A stretch of 64,000 bases of DNA, from positions 62,001-126,000 of the forward strand of contig JADNRX010000077.1 of NCBI GenBank assembly GCA_015501595.1, read 5' to 3'. Source of the DNA: Hymenopellis radicata. Its lineage: Eukaryota; Basidiomycota; Agaricomycetes; Agaricales; Physalacriaceae. A program made the translations under genes and the position numbers. Under the pieces are notes generated by a model. That model was not told the origin of the DNA. It ran no database searches and saw only the letters and a program-made list of their open reading frames with translations. Below, one piece after another: positions 23,972 through 36,801 of this stretch; position 1 is the first letter of the stretch; each line of letters opens with the position of its first letter.

Positions 23972-26116
23972 ATGGACATGCAGCAGTTTATGAATCTCCA
24001 GATTCTGCAGGGCATGCGTCCACTTATCGATGGGACCCGCGCGGCGATGAACGTTACAGCAACCGTTTCTCCTTTACCAGAGATTTTGACCTCGCTCCCC
24101 GTGCCTCCAGAAGTGACTTCTTTCATTTCGCGTCTGTACTCGACATCTGCTCTTCGAGACTGGCTAATCATCGCCACGATTGGCTGGCTAGTTGATTCGT
24201 GCCGCTGGATCTTCGCATGGTTGAGGGTTGAGTTTTGGCGCCTGCGAACGGTGTGCAGACCAGGCTTCTAGACGCGGTGTATCTAGACATCGAGTTTGAC
24301 AGCAACGAGCCATGTCATAGTGAGTAATACTTGGAGCGCGTACCGGCATCACTAATCCTGTTTCAAGAATGGATGATGGTATGGCTATCCAATCAACCAG
24401 GATGGGGTAGGTCTTTCGTTTGTATTGCGTTGAAGTCTGAAAAGAAAACTTGGGATTCTAGCAAATTCCCGAAAGATCAGGTTTTCAAGAGAGGCAGCGT
24501 CTGTGAGCTCCAGTGCGCTCGGACCATACAGAGCAGACGACAACAATGCCATCCGTGACCTGAGATTCATTCCTCAGACGGGCTTTACCTACTCCTGCTG
24601 GTTTAAGAATCACTACCTGACTGTTGGGCGCACCGCACCAACATACAGGGGCCAATATAACACTGCTGCTAGTGGAGGAGCCTTCGAAACGTCCCCGAAT
24701 GCCTACTTCGGTACCCCTGGTCCCGCTTTGAACATCTGCGCAGACCTTCATGTCAGGTAAGTGATATCATCCCCATTACTCCCTCCTTCTGAGGATTTTG
24801 TTAACAGCGTCATCGCTCGAAACCCATCTATCATTCTGGACCTTCTTCGAGAGGCACAGAAAGCTTATGCCGCAACTCTACTCATCGGTACAAATGTTTA
24901 TACATCTACAGTGGGCGGTGATCCTTGGTCCCCTCAATCGGGACGCTGGAATCTCACATCCTTCAATCCCAAGCGTAGCTTCGACTCAATCATTCTTGAC
25001 CCTGCTGTGAAGGACCTTGTACTCAAGGATGCAATCAGTTTTCTGAGTAGCAAAGCCTGGTACTTCAAGCGATCTATTCCGTTCCGCCGGGGCTATCTTT
25101 TGGTACATATCCCTGCTCGGCTTTGTTCAAACACTGACGAACTAAAACAGTACGGCCCTCCCGGTTCTGGCAAGACGTCATTCATCTCTGCAATCGCAGG
25201 GGAGCTAGGTCTTGACATTTATGTTGTATCGCTGTCGCAAGGCGGTTTGGACGACGCTGGCCTAAGCAGGCTTTTCAATGCTCTACCTGGAAATTGTATT
25301 GCCCTCATCGAAGATATCGATGCTGCATTCAGCGCAACCTTGAATAGAGACAATGAGGAGGGACATTCGTCGCCGAACATGATGGCATGGCCTGGGCAAT
25401 CAGGGTGTAGTCGGTAAGTCCTTTCTATCGCTAAAATGTCTTTGATTAATGTGCGCACCTACTGTCACAGAGTCAGTCTCAGTGGCATATTGAATGCCCT
25501 GGACGGCATAGGTGCCCAAGAAGGCCGTATCCTATTTGCGACCACAAACAAATACGAGTCGCTCGATAAAGCTCTTTCTCGTCCGGGCCGCATGGATCTT
25601 CATATCGAGTTTAAGCTGGCCGCGAAGTACCAGGCAAGAGAGCTCTTCATGCGATTCTATAATCCTTCGGACCCAGGAAGAATGGGAAGTGACCTCGTTG
25701 ACGATTCTGCCAAGTATGACAAGGAAAGCCTTGCCTCCGATGACTCAGGATATGCCTCCAGTCATACTCAGTCGTCACTGGAGTCCTTAGCTTTGCCGTC
25801 CTCTGTCACGTTTATTGGAAAACTCCACACCACCCAAGGACCGCAACTCTCTCAGCGCCGTTTCGTCGAGCTCGCCGATACCTTTGCGGAAGGCATTCCA
25901 GATCATGAGTTTTCAATGGCGAGTATCCAAGGTTATCTGATGTGGCACAAGACGGATCCCGTCGCTGCAGTGGCAGGTATAAAGGATTGGGTTTGTGACG
26001 CTCAGTCCGATGTCAGCGATTCTACAAACCGGCGTAATGGTCTCACATGCCAAGGTATCCAACGTAGTGGGAGGGTGTTCAACCCACCACGACTATTACC
26101 TCCATATCATTGCTAG
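23972..26116 (+). CDS. BCS1-like AAA ATPase, copy 2 (apparent frameshift)
   Basis: Tandem paralogue of the preceding gene, with colinear exons. Start MDMQQFMNLQILQGMRPLID. It shows the intact Walker A (YGPPGSGKTSF), Walker B (CIALIEDIDAAF), LSGILNALDGIGAQEGRILF and the arginine-finger region LSRPGRMDLHIEFKLAAKYQ. In the BCS1_N part the frame breaks at about 24258-24272: RVEFWRLRTV runs into a stop, while LLDAVYLDIEFDSNEPCH continues in another frame; copy 1 is continuous there, so one base looks missing. The C-terminus (RSGRVFNPPRLLPPYHC) diverges from copy 1 and may hide an unspliced intron. Coding is otherwise well kept, including a Ser-rich insert near 25730. Confidence 0.8.
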
Positions 26117-27169
26117 GTCTTCTATCGTGTCGGATTTGGAGTCAGTACCCGAAGAGCGGCAGATCCATTTGAAGAGAACGAACGCCAGAAGTCAGGGAGA
26201 AATCTTGAACAGTTGTAGCTTAGTATTAAATACAAGAACAGTATGCAATGACTTCGAAGTCAACTTGTGCCTTCCATGAGGGGATTGTTACTACAAACGA
26301 ATAATGTAAAGAGAAAGAGATGAGAGTGCCGATAACGAGCATGGTCCACGAATGGCCAACCGTGAGAAACAAAGTAGGTGACCGGTCCGAGAATCCGATC
26401 GACTCAACTTACCAACTTCGCTCGGTTCCACGACCAATCCTTTTGGTCAACGACGATACAGAAATCAAACAAATGCTTGTTTTTCTTTGGATGAACCTGG
26501 AGGACTTTCTGGAACGTTGCGCTTGCCTAGCCCTTCGAAGCCGGCCTCTACGCAGAGTTTTTACTGGAATGCTTGACTCCATCCCCTTCAAGACATGTCC
26601 TTACTACGTTCCGACTGCCCAGGTCGCATCTGGATCACAGCAATATGCCCACATTCTAGCTTCTGAGCTCTGCTCGCGTTGAAATCGAACTCTTGAGTCT
26701 CAAACACCCTTCAGGTCGTTTTCTGAGACCTCAGGGCATACTGGAAGCGACTGAACGGGCTCGGAGCGGAGCGGATGTCCGATGAGTGGCGGATGTAAAT
26801 GGAAGAACCAAAATCCGTCGTCAACTCTGGCAAAATGTTGTTCACATCCCATGGCATGACGACCGAGTGACTTCAATGCGTCTGGAATCTTTCACTGTCA
26901 GAAGTAAGTCTTGTACTAGCTTTATTCCTTATTAATATCTCTACCAACTCACGTAGATAGTTTACAGGGCCACCCTATTGCTACTACCTGCTGTGGGTAT
27001 CTCAAGAAAGCGCGATCTCCCCGCTTTATAGATGGATCGAGTGGAATAATCTACACAGGAGCGTGCCGAGCACTCGGCCCCCTATAAATAAAAGTTCTGC
27101 CTCATAAAGACTATAGTCCCCATCCGTCCTCTTCTTTCCCCAACCCCCACCTCTCTCCGCATTGTAATA
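26117..27169. other. Intergenic region upstream of the sugar transporter
   Basis: Contains an open frame at 26320-26682 that I do not accept as a gene; its end YYVPTAQVASGSQQYA weakly recalls the alternative NADH dehydrogenase motif YAPTAQVASQQGAYLA and could be a relic. The last 50 bp before the transporter are pyrimidine-rich (near 27117-27160), common just upstream of fungal starts. Confidence 0.4.
27083..27090 (+). promoter_or_regulatory. TATA box of the MFS sugar transporter
   Basis: TATAAATA starting 87 nt before the ATG at 27170, followed by a CT-rich tract that is a usual transcription start context in fungi. Confidence 0.5.
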
Positions 27170-29333
27170 ATGGCTGGGGCGGCACCACCCCAGAATTCCA
27201 CCACAACGTCCGCGAACAAGGGCGTCTTCCATAAGCATAACCTACGTGCAACACTATTCTGCTTGGTGTTCGTGTTCGGCGCGATTCTCTATGGGTACAG
27301 TCGTTTTCTTCGTGCCTACGTAAATTCATCGACTAACGTTATCGCGTGTTTCTAGATATGACGGGTATAGCTCATCTTGCACGTTCCCGGTATATTCCCT
27401 GACTGCTTTCTAGCACATATTTCACTGGAATTCTCGCTATGAAGAAGTTCAAACTCGACTTCGGTGACCGTCAAGCAGATGGCTCGTATACGATCTCGTC
27501 AGCGTACCAATCACTCTTCGCTTCAATCGTTCAAGTCGGAGAGGTCATCGGTTCTCTATCCGCTGGCTTTATTGGTGACGCCAGTGGCCGCAAAGGAGCG
27601 ATGGTCGCGTGTATCATTCTCGTTACCTTTGGTGCTGTTCTCCAATTGATCCTTGTCGGCTCCATCCCTCTTCTTGTTGTCGGCCGCGCCATTCTCGGCA
27701 TCGGCGTGGGCATCGTCTCCAACTGTACGACGCTTTACCTGTCTGAACTCCCGCCAGCGGCAATCCGTGGGACCATGGTCTCATCCTGGCAACTGTTCTT
27801 GGCCATTGGTCAAGTCATCGGAGCGGGCGTGGCCCAAGGTATGTATTGTTGGTCTTCCTCTGGTGCTTTCCTCATGTCTTTTGCCGTGACTAGGAACTAA
27901 GGACTATGGAACGACATTTTCATACCGTTTCCCAATCGCGCTCAATCTTTTGATTTGCCTGATCATCGGCTTGGGTCTTCTCATCGTACCGGAATCCCCT
28001 CGGTGGTTGCTATCGAAGGATCGTCAAGAGGCTGCTTTCGCCGCGCTTCGGCGTGTACACAAGGGTAACGACGAAATTGACCTCGACGCGGAGGTCAAAG
28101 TTATTCTGGATGCCAAGGCTGCTGAGGCGAAAGAAAGTGGCGGCGAAAGTCGATGGGGCGATCTCTTTTCTGGAGTGCAGAAACGCAAGTTCTTTGGAGC
28201 ATTTGGTATCTTGGTCTGCCAACAGATTGGCGGGGTGCAGTTTGTACGCGCTTGCCATTCATTCCCATCCGCCTGTATCTGATAATTTTGTTGCATTCTT
28301 GGTTTCTGCATCCTCACATTAGATTTGTACGTTGCACTTTCCCTCCTTTGGCTCGTCATAAGCTGATCATTTCCTTCAGTCTCCTATGGAACTGTATTCT
28401 TCGAGTCAATCGGGATGACTGACGCGTTTTTGGTCACTGTACGTTCTGTACTATGAAACACCAAGCGTGGCGTACTAATGCTGTTGCTCAGATGATCACC
28501 GACATCGTTGAAGTTGTGGGAGTCCTAGTATCCTTCCTCCTTGTCAATCGCATCGGGCGTAGGCCTTTGTTGCTTTGGACTACCGTGTGGATGGCCGTAG
28601 TTCTATTCATCTGCGGAGGACTCGGAACCATTCCTGCTGACCAACGGTCCAAGTCTGTCAATTCAGTGATTGCAGCTATGATCATCATCTACGTCTTGTA
28701 AGGGCTTCCACTGTGCTAAAATGAACGCGGCTGACGCATTGTCCGTTAGCGTCTTTAACTTAGCTTGGGGTCCGCTCGCCTGGGTCGTGGCGACAGAGCT
28801 CGCGGCTGGCAAGAATCGTACGAAGATTATGGGCGTCGCTACTGCTGCTTTCTGGGTTTCCGCGTGGGCTGTTACTTTCACGCTGCCATACCTTTACAAC
28901 GACGAGAAAGGCTCTGCCGGATTAGGTCCTATGATTGGCTTCATCTGTAAGTAAATTCTTACTTTCCTTCGAGTCTTGATTGAAAGGACTCCGCAGACGG
29001 AGGAGGAACGGTCATCGCGTTCATTTTTGTTTATTATTACATTCCTGAGACTCTGGGTGCGTGCCTTTCACATTGTCTGCTATTTCAGGCCTCAGGACCG
29101 ATACATTTGGTGTAGGACGATCTCTGGAGGAAATCAACATGATGATGGAGCTCAAGGTTCCGACACGCGCCTGGTCGCAGTACCAAGCTGGTGTTCTCGA
29201 TGAGAATGGCCGACCTGTTCCTATCGAACAGCATGCAGCGGAGACCAAGGCCGGGTTCCGAGGACAGAGCGACTTTGTTGAGGATTCGAACTTGAGGGTT
29301 GATGACGATGCTATCAAGTCGGACTCCGTTTGA
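27170..29333 (+). CDS. MFS sugar porter (hexose/disaccharide transporter)
   Basis: Twelve-span plasma-membrane sugar transporter of the SP family. Start ATG 27170 (MAGAAPPQNSTTTSANKGVF). Family signatures in order: SLSAGFIGDASGRKGAMVAC (loop 2-3 G-R-[KR]), VVGRAILGIGVGIVSNCTTL, YLSELPPAAIRGTMVSSWQL (PESPR-preceding loop), LIVPESPRWLLSKDRQEAAF, ILVCQQIGGVQF, LVNRIGRRPLLLW (loop 8-9), and the PETLG motif restored over the last intron (YYYIPETLG-RTF). The C-terminal tail is hydrophilic (SLEEINMMMELKVPTRAWSQ...KSDSV). About nine introns. Substrate cannot be told from sequence; the VPTRAW-type tail resembles general alpha-glucoside and hexose permeases. No lesion was seen. Confidence 0.9.
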
Positions 29334-30421
29334 GTCTAGAGTCTAGATAGGAAGACTACCAAACTGCAAACGTAGATCAAAATTATAATATAATGTGGAA
29401 TATATACAACACGCCACTGAATGCAATAGACCAGGGAATCCGTGCGTCGTCTTGGAAGTTGGCAGCATCGATTTCGAATTATGATAGTTTGTCTGATCGC
29501 CCTATTCGAACTTTTCTGCGAAGGCTGAGGAACAAGGAGACAGTAGAGCCACGGGAATAGCGATAGCCGCCGCGTCTTACGCGAGTTGTTTAGGTCATAA
29601 TAGTCGTAAGTTTGCGTCTAGTACCTGTCTTCGGAATGCATGACAACAGATTGAACTATGTTAAGACTATGGCTGTCGTACGTGTATATATAAACAGAGC
29701 TCAACTGAGGGACGGGTATCATCAGCCTGGTGCCAAGACTGAGTTCATTACGCATTTGTTGTCAGTGGTTGTCAGTGCAAAACACATATCCAGTCTCCGT
29801 TCATAGTATGATTATCAGAGGAGAAGCGGAGGACCAGGACAGACTTGTTCAAGGCGGACTATGTGCGGACTTGTGTAGTAGTATCTCAGTCGGGCCATGG
29901 ATACCACTGCATGGTGATAAGGACCATTTCATCCGCCGGTGATTGTTCGGCGGTAACGGAAATGCGAAATTCTCTGGCCATGTCTTCCGGTGTGGGAAGC
30001 GGCCTCGAACTGTTAGAGGCAATATCATGGTCAGGTTGGAGCCCAAGGATTGGAACACCTCGATCAAATGACGAATTGCAGGGCGTTGTGGTGACTGAAA
30101 AAGGCAGGAGAATCTCGATCGCTTCCTTTTCGGACGGTCAAGTTGTCAACATTTATCGATGGCACGTGTTGGTCCGTCCATTTTCATTTTGGAGGGCAAC
30201 AGCCACCATAATGGCTTTATAATGACCCCACCGTTTATGACACCCGCTCTTTAACCCTCGTCTCTCTTTTTCTTTGGTGCCTTTGAAGGGGCGTCCGGTC
30301 ACTGCTGCTTCAAACCGACCAGTTCTCGACTTTGATCAAATCACGCTGCAAACGCGTTTTTCATTCCATAAAACCACAACGTCGCCCACTCTTTACGACG
30401 TACCGTCTTTACTTGACAGAC
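29334..30421. other. Intergenic region between sugar transporter and ferric reductase
   Basis: About 1.1 kb. AT-rich 3' end of the transporter (29370-29410) and the presumed promoter of the ferric reductase. No protein family or RNA gene recognised. Confidence 0.45.
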
Positions 30422-32580
30422 ATGTCTTCCCCCGCTTCAGCTACCAACTCCTCTGCCACCGCTGTAGCATCCACCATCGCCGGCGGTTCTGCGTCTGCAG
30501 GCCCCGCCGCCCCGGAGATCGACCAGCAAGCCTTCGTTTACCACATCTCCCTCCTCGTTCTGGCCTTCACTGCCCTTCTGTTCGTCCTGCGCATCCCTCG
30601 CGCATTCATTCGTTTATTACACTGGTCAGAGTTCTCGCAAGGACACATACTCCGCTACGTTTCATTTAATTCCCGGCGCCGGTCCCCGCGAATTGTTCAC
30701 GTCACACACGACCGGACGACAGCGAAGGAGGCTGCATCCAGTGATCAGTCCCACACCTACCAGAGTCACTCTACCCACATCCAACGCGTCGATGAGAAGG
30801 GCAGCCTTATGGTCATGAAGTACCCCACCCATATTGCCTCCTGCCCTTCGTTCCTACGCGGATTGGCGTCTGAACTCAGTACGAGACTCGCGCCTGGATA
30901 CTCTCTTGCGCAAGGTATCTGTGCTGTGGTGTACCTGGCGTGTTGGATATATCCCACGTTGTACAAGTCTAATCCATTTACGGATCCCGTCCGAGCTGGA
31001 TGGGTGGGAATCGCTCAACTGCCATTCGTGTTTGCCTTTGGGACGAAGAACAACGTTTTGGGTCCCTTCTTGGGCATGGGTTATGAGAAGGTACTTCACA
31101 TATTTCTCTTGAATCTTCATCTAAACGCTATTCAGCTCAACTTCATGCACCGAATGGCCGGAAGAATCATGCTGGTAGCGGTCAACGTGCACAGTCTTGG
31201 TTATAGTGAGTGGCACGATGAGAACTTTGAACCTTTATTAAACCTTTTTCAGTCTATAACTGGTTCATTCAAGATGTGTTCCACGCAAAAGATCATTCAG
31301 CCCTCCATCTACTGGGGTGTTATTGGCCTGGTCTCTATCGACCTTGTCTTCTTCTTTTCGACTTCCTTTTGGAGGACAAGAGTATACCACTTCTTCATCG
31401 CCAGTCACATTAGTGGATTTTCCTTACTCTTAGCTGCCGTACGTCTTTCTATTGTCGCGCTTGCTCTATGTTTACATTCGAACAGTGCTGGATGCACAAG
31501 CAGGATACCCACCCATTTGTTCTCGCCGCTATTGGACTGTACGCGTTTGACCACCTCATGCGTTGTGTCAAGACCCGGATCCAGACTGCCACGATCCGCC
31601 CTATTCCCCAGCTCGGTTCTACGCGTCTCGAATTGCCTCATACTAATGCTGGATGGCGTGCGGGGCAGCACGTCAGGCTGCGTGTCCTGTCATCTGGCAT
31701 GGGTATCCTTGGCTGGTCGGAAGTTCATCCGTTCACCATTGCCAGCGCGCACAGATCGCAGGAGGGAATGGTACTCATGATCAAGAAAGCTGGAGACTGG
31801 ACCACCAAACTCTACGACATCGCGGAGTCGGGCATGCATAGCGAAGCAGGTGTTGGTACTAATGTGAAGGTTATGATTGACGGTCCTTATGGTAGACTCC
31901 GCGTTTTAGGTTTTATGTCGGCGCACTTACTATCGTGTAGGTGGCCCTGGTCATTCCATTCCCTCCAGCCATTCCGCTGCCGTCTTTGTAGTCGGTGGTA
32001 GCGGTATCTCCTACGCCCTTTCGGGTATCCAAGAATTAATAAACAAGGATCTCAAGGGCAAGTCTCGCATCAAGATCATCGAGCTCATATGGATTGTACA
32101 AACTCCAGGTATGGTCATTCTACCATTTGTTGGTCAATTCTGACAAACGTCTTAGCTGCACTTGTTCCTCTCGTGCCAACTTTCTCTGCCATGATTCAAC
32201 AAAGTGCATTCACGCCAGTGAGGATATCGGTGTTCTATACCCGCGCTGTCACAGGGAAGTTCCCCTTCTCGAAGGACTTTTTCCATCCCCGTCTGTCTCT
32301 GTCGCCCGGTCGCCCCAAGATCTCGAATATGCTCGAGGCTACCATTAGTAAGACAGTGACGCTCGGCGCTGGTATCAAGGATCGGGAGGCGCACACGGGC
32401 CTGATGGTCGCTGTGTGTGGTCCCACCGCGCTAGCGGATGATGTTGCGAGGGAGGTACAAAAAATCGATCCAGTGAGGAGGGATCAAGTTGGAGGTGTAG
32501 AAATTCACGAAGAGTATGTTTTCGTCCCTTTCACGTCGACACACGATTGCTGATAAATGGACAGTGCTTTCGGCTGGTAG
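30422..32580 (+). CDS. Ferric reductase (FRE family, NADPH- and FAD-dependent)
   Basis: Plasma-membrane metalloreductase that reduces Fe(III) or Cu(II) outside the cell before uptake. Start MSSPASATNSSATAVASTIA. The transmembrane domain holds the paired haem-ligand histidines: NFMHRMAGRIMLVAVNVHSL in one helix and YHFFIASHISGFSLLLA in the next. The FAD-binding domain shows AGQHVRLRVLS and HPFTIASAH; the NADPH domain has MIDGPYG, VFVVGGSGISYALSGIQEL and MVAVCGPTALADDV. The last intron (32513-32559) gives the end HEDAFGW, where the terminal aromatic stacks on FAD in this family. About six introns. Siderophore synthesis and reductive uptake genes both occur in the window but 22 kb apart. Confidence 0.9.
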
Positions 32581-33971
32581 TCTTTATCCGAACACTTCTT
32601 CTCGACTAGTCCGTTTTTATAAACAGGCTTCATCATACCCATGCTGGCATTTAGATGATTATACGTAGGCGTGCGGGGCACGATTTACAACGTCCTCTTA
32701 TGGCTTTGACGATCCATATCTTTATTAATCAATTGCTGTACTCGCAATTCTGACTTTTGTATCCGATAGCTAGTCTGTAGGACCGTTCTTGATATTTATT
32801 TGCTAGAGATCTTGCCTCGTATATACTAGCCATGCTGTAGTTGTAAGTAGAAGATAGTTGTTCTACATATATGATGTTGCAATTGGATTCTTGCCCGATC
32901 GTGAGCCATCCGCAACCAACAATTCCATCTCGGTACCTGACGCCGTTGTCATCACCACCACCACCACCTTCAGTTTTCGGGCGCACGTTGATGTCAAATG
33001 ATACACCCAGGATCTCACCGCTCAGGAGCGGCCGAAGTGTTCTTGAATTGCTTTATTCAGGCATTAGCTGGCTACAGTGGACTGGGTCATGCATAAATGG
33101 GTGGAAATATCGCGGTGCGCTGCGCTTCGCCGTTTTCTTTCCGATTGAATGGATTCTGGTGCTCAGGTACTTTGTCTGGCCCCATGTCGCGTCAGCCGCC
33201 AGTTACGCTGCGATCCTCGCACCTCTAAGGTGTTCGTGCTCCCGAGAGTTCCTACCACGCTCTAGAGGAATATTGATCAGAGGCCACACAACTTTCCTCA
33301 TTTCTACGGTACCTGATACGTCAGGGTTTGTTTACCGTGCTCAGAACTCCTCCCCAAGGGCTTCTCGCGGCACCGGTGCTGCGTCATCCACATGTGCGTG
33401 AATCTCCCAGGCTTGGTATTCATCGCGGCATCTCTTCGAAGGACACGCTGGAAATCACGTTGATACGACTCAATGGTCTAACGTCCTAGCCATGAGGTGT
33501 TCGACCCACTTATTGAGCATCGCCGCCACATGAGAGATCATTTGTCTGGCTATAGGTGGAAATGGTAACCAGTCGGCTTCCTAGAGAGCCGGTGTCCAGG
33601 CCTGTGATTTCTTGGACTTACGGCACGTACTAGACCAATTTGTTACTTGTCCGCTTGCAATCTTGCGCTTCTATCACACGTATGTCATTTCCCCCGCAAT
33701 GCGGGGAAGAAAATGATCACATACGACGCGTCGGACGCGACCGAGACACGTCGCGAGTCGCGCTGCGAGTCTTCCCATTCCAAATGCGAACGCGTTATCT
33801 GGTGTTCCTGGCTCTCAACGGTCGTATGACTTGTGAGCAATGTGCGGCCCTCTCGTGACATGATGATATTGCGGACCTTTTGCAAGTAACTTACCCTTCT
33901 CTCAAGCGAGTTAAAATCCTTATAAGACGGTATTAGTAGGTCTGATTTCATTTGTACATTCTTGCGCCAGA
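32581..33971. other. Intergenic region, 1.4 kb
   Basis: Open frames here (such as plus-strand 32985-33401) show no recognisable family and no clear splice logic; I treat them as chance. A TATAAG at 33921-33926 serves the carboxylesterase. Confidence 0.4.
33921..33926 (+). promoter_or_regulatory. TATA box of the carboxylesterase gene
   Basis: TATAAG starting 51 nt before the start codon at 33972; short leader implied. Inferred from position. Confidence 0.4.
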
Positions 33972-36252
33972 ATGTTCATTCCTCTCGTCGCAGTCGTCGT
34001 CCAGGTTGGGCTTGTGGTGGGCGCAGCTGTTACCGTGAGCTTGGATAATGCCACCATCACAGGCACTGGTACGAGCACGGTCTCCAAGTTCCTTGGGATA
34101 CCTTTTGGACAACCGCCGTACGTTCTCTGGCACGTCCAAGCAATAAATTTCACTAACTTGAGCCTGGCGCAGAACTGGGGAGCTCCGATTCCAGCTTCCC
34201 AAGGCCGTTGATGCGTATGCAGGGGCGATCTCCGCAACTTCCTTCGGACCGTCGTGTCCCCAGCAGGCTGTGAAACTGCCGATTCTCACAGGCGTTCCTG
34301 CTGAGGTCGTGGATTATGTTGTCAACTCCATATTCGGCGTGGTACTCCCTTCGGCTGAAGATTGTAAGCTCGCTGGTTTTTCTGATGCTCGGAAAGTTCA
34401 CTCCACATCATAAGGTTTGACCATCAATGTGATCAAGCCTGCAACCGCCAATGCAACATCGAAACTTCCGGTTGCTGCAGTACGTCTCGGTTTCTTTCGC
34501 AGTGACACAAACTGATCGTAGTCGTAGTGGATCTTTGGAGGTATGCAAAAGGAGAAAGGATAAGTCCTTGGTCTGATAATTCTCTTGTAGGTGGTTTCGA
34601 ATTGGGTGGAACTCAGATGTAAGCTGCGGCTGCCGCAGACTGCCCGGACATGCTCAATGTTAGTTTCCTAGGTACGATGGAACTGGTATTGTTGAGCGGT
34701 CGATCAAGTTGGGAGCGCCTATCATCTATGTCTCCATGAACTATCGAGTGTCAGGTAAGCGGGGGCAGCTTTCACCCTTTGCAGTGTTCTCAAGGCGTTC
34801 CAAGCCTACGGATTTTTGGCGGGGAAAGAAGTGAAAGCGGCTGGCGTGGGAAACCTTGGACTACACGATCGTACGCGAAGTGTTTCTCGTCCCACCTCCT
34901 TACTGATTCTATTCATCTCAAAGAACGTCTGGCCCTCAAATGGATCCAAAAGTACATCGGCGCATTTGGCGGAGACCCGACGAAGGTCACTATGTATGTG
35001 TTCCTTGAATTCCGGAATCAAGTGTTTAATGAAGCATAGCTGGGGCGAATCGGCAGGCGCCATTTCAGTAGCGTCTCATATGCTCATTAACGGTGGCGAT
35101 ACCGAGGGCCTCTTCCGGGGTGCATTCATGCAATCAGGCTCTCCTATCCCCGTCGGTGACATCGAGCACGGTCAGAAAGGTACGGAGCTTTGAATGCCTA
35201 GCCGTTATTATCACAGTGTTGATGATTCTCTTATAGATTATGACGCCATTGTGCAGAAAACAGGATGCGCGAGCTCTGCAGATACTTTGGCGTGTCTTAG
35301 AAAGGTGGACTTTCAGGTGTTGAAAGCGGCCGTTGACGTTTCGCCGTTCATTTTCGATTACCAGGTGAGCATAACCTTGAACCTTGACGTGAGGCTTACT
35401 GTCGACTAGTCTCTGATTCTGGCGTGGCTTCCGCGGATGGATGGTGTACTGTTTACCGATAACCCACAACGGCTTGTGCAACAAGGAAAGGTGGCCAATG
35501 TTCCCTTCGTGAATGGTTCGTTGGCCCTCGATTTCTTACTCCTTGCATCTCAACATTTTTTCAGGCGACTGTGATGACGAGGGCACTCTGTTCTCATTCG
35601 CGCAGCTGAATATTACGTGAGTCCTCGCGTCCTGGGCAGCAACGTTGCTCATCTACGTGTTCCACAGCACGGATGCGCAGGTCAAGTCATACATTCAGAA
35701 CGTCATGCTACCCACTGCTTCAGACGCCGACATCGGCACGCTCATGGACTTGTATCCCTCATCAATCCTAGCAGGATCGCCATTCGACACCGGCCTCTTC
35801 AATGCGCTGAGTCCGCAGTTCAAGCGGTTCGCTGCTTTCCAGGGAGATGCAGTGTTTCAAGCGCCACGTCGGTTCTTTATAACCTCGTTATCCGGCAAGC
35901 AGGACATCTACACGTATAGTATGCCGCCTTTTCCTCACCACGACCGCAGCTAACTGTCTGTCCAGTTCATAAGCGTCTAAAGGCCATTCCCTTCTTGGGC
36001 TCCTTCCATGCGTCCGACGTATTCTTCGACGCGTATTTGGCGGGTTCCGACATGCAGGACTACATTATTCGCTTCGTCGCCACGCTCAATCCCAACGGAA
36101 ACACAGGAATCACCTGGCCCAAGTATACCAAGGAGTCGCCGAAGATGTTGTCTTTCAATGACGGCCTGTTTCCTTTGACGGTAACTGAGGATACGTACAG
36201 AGAGGATCAAATGAATACGCTTAACGAGATCTTATTAGCAAATCCGATATGA
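33972..36252 (+). CDS. Secreted type-B carboxylesterase/lipase
   Basis: Alpha/beta-hydrolase of the Candida rugosa lipase/cholinesterase family. Signal peptide MFIPLVAVVVQVGLVVGAA. The first intron (GTACGT...GCAG) restores GIPFGQPPTGELRFQLPK. Family marks: oxyanion region AAWIFGGGFELGGTQMYDGT, NYRVSAYGFLAG, GNLGLHDQRLALKWIQKYIG, the nucleophile motif IWGESAGAISVA (Ser, about 35051), the acid in NGDCDDEGTLFSF and the His in GSFHASDVFFDAY; all three catalytic residues are present. It ends NEILLANPI at 36250-36252. Around ten introns. Likely acts on long acyl or sterol esters outside the cell. Confidence 0.9.
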
Positions 36253-36801
36253 TATGTGATGGGATACTTATGATTAAATGTATTAGTTTGTCGGCGCGTT
36301 CACGCGCAATTTTCCAACTGTTCTCTCCGAAAGACACAGGTCAATGGTCAAGTGAACAAAGCTAAACTTTCTTCTAGTCACTAGCAACGACCTACACAGA
36401 CTAGCATATCAGATCACCTTTCTGATGGATATTGGTGTTCAAATGCACATATATTCATCTGCCGCGCACGTCGAACCCCATGTTCTTCTAGGTCTGACAC
36501 TTACATCTCAATTATTGAACCAAGTCTCAACGCAGAACTTGCTCAGACATCTCGGTCTTCCTTGTCTTTTCATCCCAACGAGCGGGATGAAAGTGTTGTT
36601 CCCAGCACTTGTGAAAGGTCGGGTCTTAAGTGGCGCCCTCGCTATGGTTCAAAGCCAAAAGTGAAATAAGATTGGTATACATAGAATTATAAAGAGAGTA
36701 CCGTGTTCTAGAGAGTCTATGGGGCCGTCTAAACAAGAACCATCCATTCATCCATCCATGTACACGCTTAATCCCTACTGACATCACTAGAACAAAGCCC
36801 A
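36253..36801. other. Intergenic region, convergent 3' ends
   Basis: Separates the 3' ends of the lipase and the NADH dehydrogenase. Contains the short repeat catccatccatcc near 36745. No gene recognised. Confidence 0.45.

Noticed and set aside
26590..26660. Possible relic of an alternative NADH dehydrogenase (CPYYVPTAQVASGSQQYA)
   Set aside because: Only about 15 residues resemble the motif YAPTAQVASQQGAYLA of the gene at 37.3 kb, and neither side continues the similarity.
32985..33401. Open frame of about 139 codons on the plus strand downstream of the ferric reductase
   Set aside because: Starts in a simple CCACCA repeat, has no known domain and no homologue-like motif; long frames by chance are common here.
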